From the NCBI GenBank assembly GCA_016869025.1, contig VGFA01000017.1:1-55385 (forward strand): a stretch of DNA of 55,385 nt, read 5' to 3'. The translations under genes were made by a program, and so were the position numbers. The notes below the pieces were generated by a model. It was not told the DNA's origin. It made no database searches and saw nothing but the letters and a program-made list of their open reading frames with translations. The DNA is from Armatimonadota bacterium (GTDB lineage Bacteria; Sysuimicrobiota; Sysuimicrobiia; Sysuimicrobiales; Humicultoraceae). Shown here one piece after another: positions 54,988 through 55,385 of the stretch. Each line of letters opens with the position of its first letter. The first letter of the stretch is position 1.

Positions 54988-55385
54988 CGGATCAAGTCCC
55001 ACGGCCGCGAGCTGGGTTTCGACCTGATCGGCATCACCGCGGCTGCCGGCCCGAGTGATCTGCTCCCCGGATGGGTGGAGCGTGGCGGCCGGGGCAGGAG
55101 TGCCGGCCGGCGCGGGGGCGCCGGCGATCCCGGGCGCGTATTCGAGGGCGCCCGCTCTATCGTTGCGGTCGCGATGAACCACTACACGGTCGGGCCGGGT
55201 GCGCCGCCTTCTGGCGATCGGTCGCCCGACGGCGATCTGCCGTCCGACGGCTACCTAGCGCGTGACGGCGGTTTGCGGGGGCGCATCGCGCGCTTCGCCC
55301 AGGGTGATGACTACCATCTGGTGATGAAGGCGCGGCTCCGGCCACTTTCCGGATTCCTCAAGGACCAAGGCGCGAACCTGGCGCG
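54973..55385 (+). CDS. queG: Epoxyqueuosine reductase QueG, 3'-truncated by window edge
   Basis: First 137 codons of QueG. The N-terminus 'MTLEERIKSHGRELGFDLIG' with 'ITAAAGP', then 'VFEGARSIVAVAMNHYTVGP', matches the cobalamin-binding front part of QueG, and 'RIARFAQGDDYHLVMKARLR' is the next conserved block (usually RYARGxDYHxV). The [4Fe-4S] cysteines lie beyond the window. The enzyme performs the last step of queuosine synthesis in tRNA. The insertion of Gly/Arg/Asp-rich text near residues 38-50 and 75-95 is longer than usual. Together with queF-queT it shows that the cell modifies tRNA with queuosine. Confidence 0.85.
   Translation, partial: MTLEERIKSHGRELGFDLIGITAAAGPSDLLPGWVERGGRGRSAGRRGGAGDPGRVFEGARSIVAVAMNHYTVGPGAPPSGDRSPDGDLPSDGYLARDGGLRGRIARFAQGDDYHLVMKARLRPLSGFLKDQGANLA

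Overview
The window is a dense, high-GC bacterial chromosome segment. About 57 protein genes, three tRNA genes and short intergenic gaps are visible, and no gene-free stretch exceeds 300 bases. GTG starts and 4-base ATGA/GTGA stop-start overlaps are very common. Type IV pilus minor pilins, a probable outer-membrane beta-barrel and a methionine-rich sensor kinase point to a free-living bacterium, probably diderm. The mixture of YhaN/YhaO-like proteins, actinobacterial-style GalT, tripartite tricarboxylate transport, DUF4127 and a tungsten-type aldehyde oxidoreductase would suit a deep-branching, possibly thermophilic soil or hot-spring lineage near Armatimonadota or CSP1-3/Sysuimicrobiota. That placement is only inference. 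No phage, insertion sequence or CRISPR array is visible.

Layout. 1-2.1 kb: end of a cupredoxin gene followed by a two-component system. 2.2-6 kb: a HEPN/MNT pair, then (minus strand) a PemK-type toxin-antitoxin pair running directly into galT-galK. 6-13 kb: an enolase-superfamily dehydratase in operon with a YhaN-like ATPase and a YhaO-like protein that has lost its metal ligands, then an amidohydrolase with an orphan amino-acid-type ABC ATPase, and TauE. 13-16.2 kb: ornithine-cyclodeaminase family protein, tRNA-Asn, AI-2E family transporter, an unknown protein. 16.3-19.2 kb: four-gene type IV pilus minor pilin operon. 19.2-23.4 kb: Ski2-like helicase, YbaK, a selenocysteine peroxiredoxin with an in-frame UGA, tRNA-Ala, a beta-barrel fragment. 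23.4-27.2 kb: molybdenum hydroxylase, queF-queT, a NUDIX protein. 27.2-29.8 kb: a taurine/nitrate-type ABC importer, divergent from tctCBA-iolB-HAD-MBL (29.9-35 kb). 35-41.8 kb: SDR, methyltransferase, amidohydrolase, tRNA-Ser, AOR plus MoaD-like protein, D-2-hydroxyacid dehydrogenase, a small membrane protein. 41.9-53.7 kb: a PP-loop ATPase, then a tightly packed carbohydrate operon (binding protein, GH20 hexosaminidase, esterase, two permeases, DUF4127, FAD oxidoreductase, unknown protein, GHMP kinase). 53.8-55.4 kb: MFS transporter and the 5' part of queG.

The most notable single observation is the peroxiredoxin at 21876-22511. Its peroxidatic position is an in-frame TGA, followed 12 nt later by a perfect 7-8 bp hairpin with a GG-containing loop, so the organism should make selenoproteins. 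Other signals are a catalytically dead-looking nuclease partner (YhaO-like), recurrent TATAAT-like boxes so close to start codons that the transcripts should be leaderless, and the aminosugar-type operon containing DUF4127 and two poorly understood enzymes.
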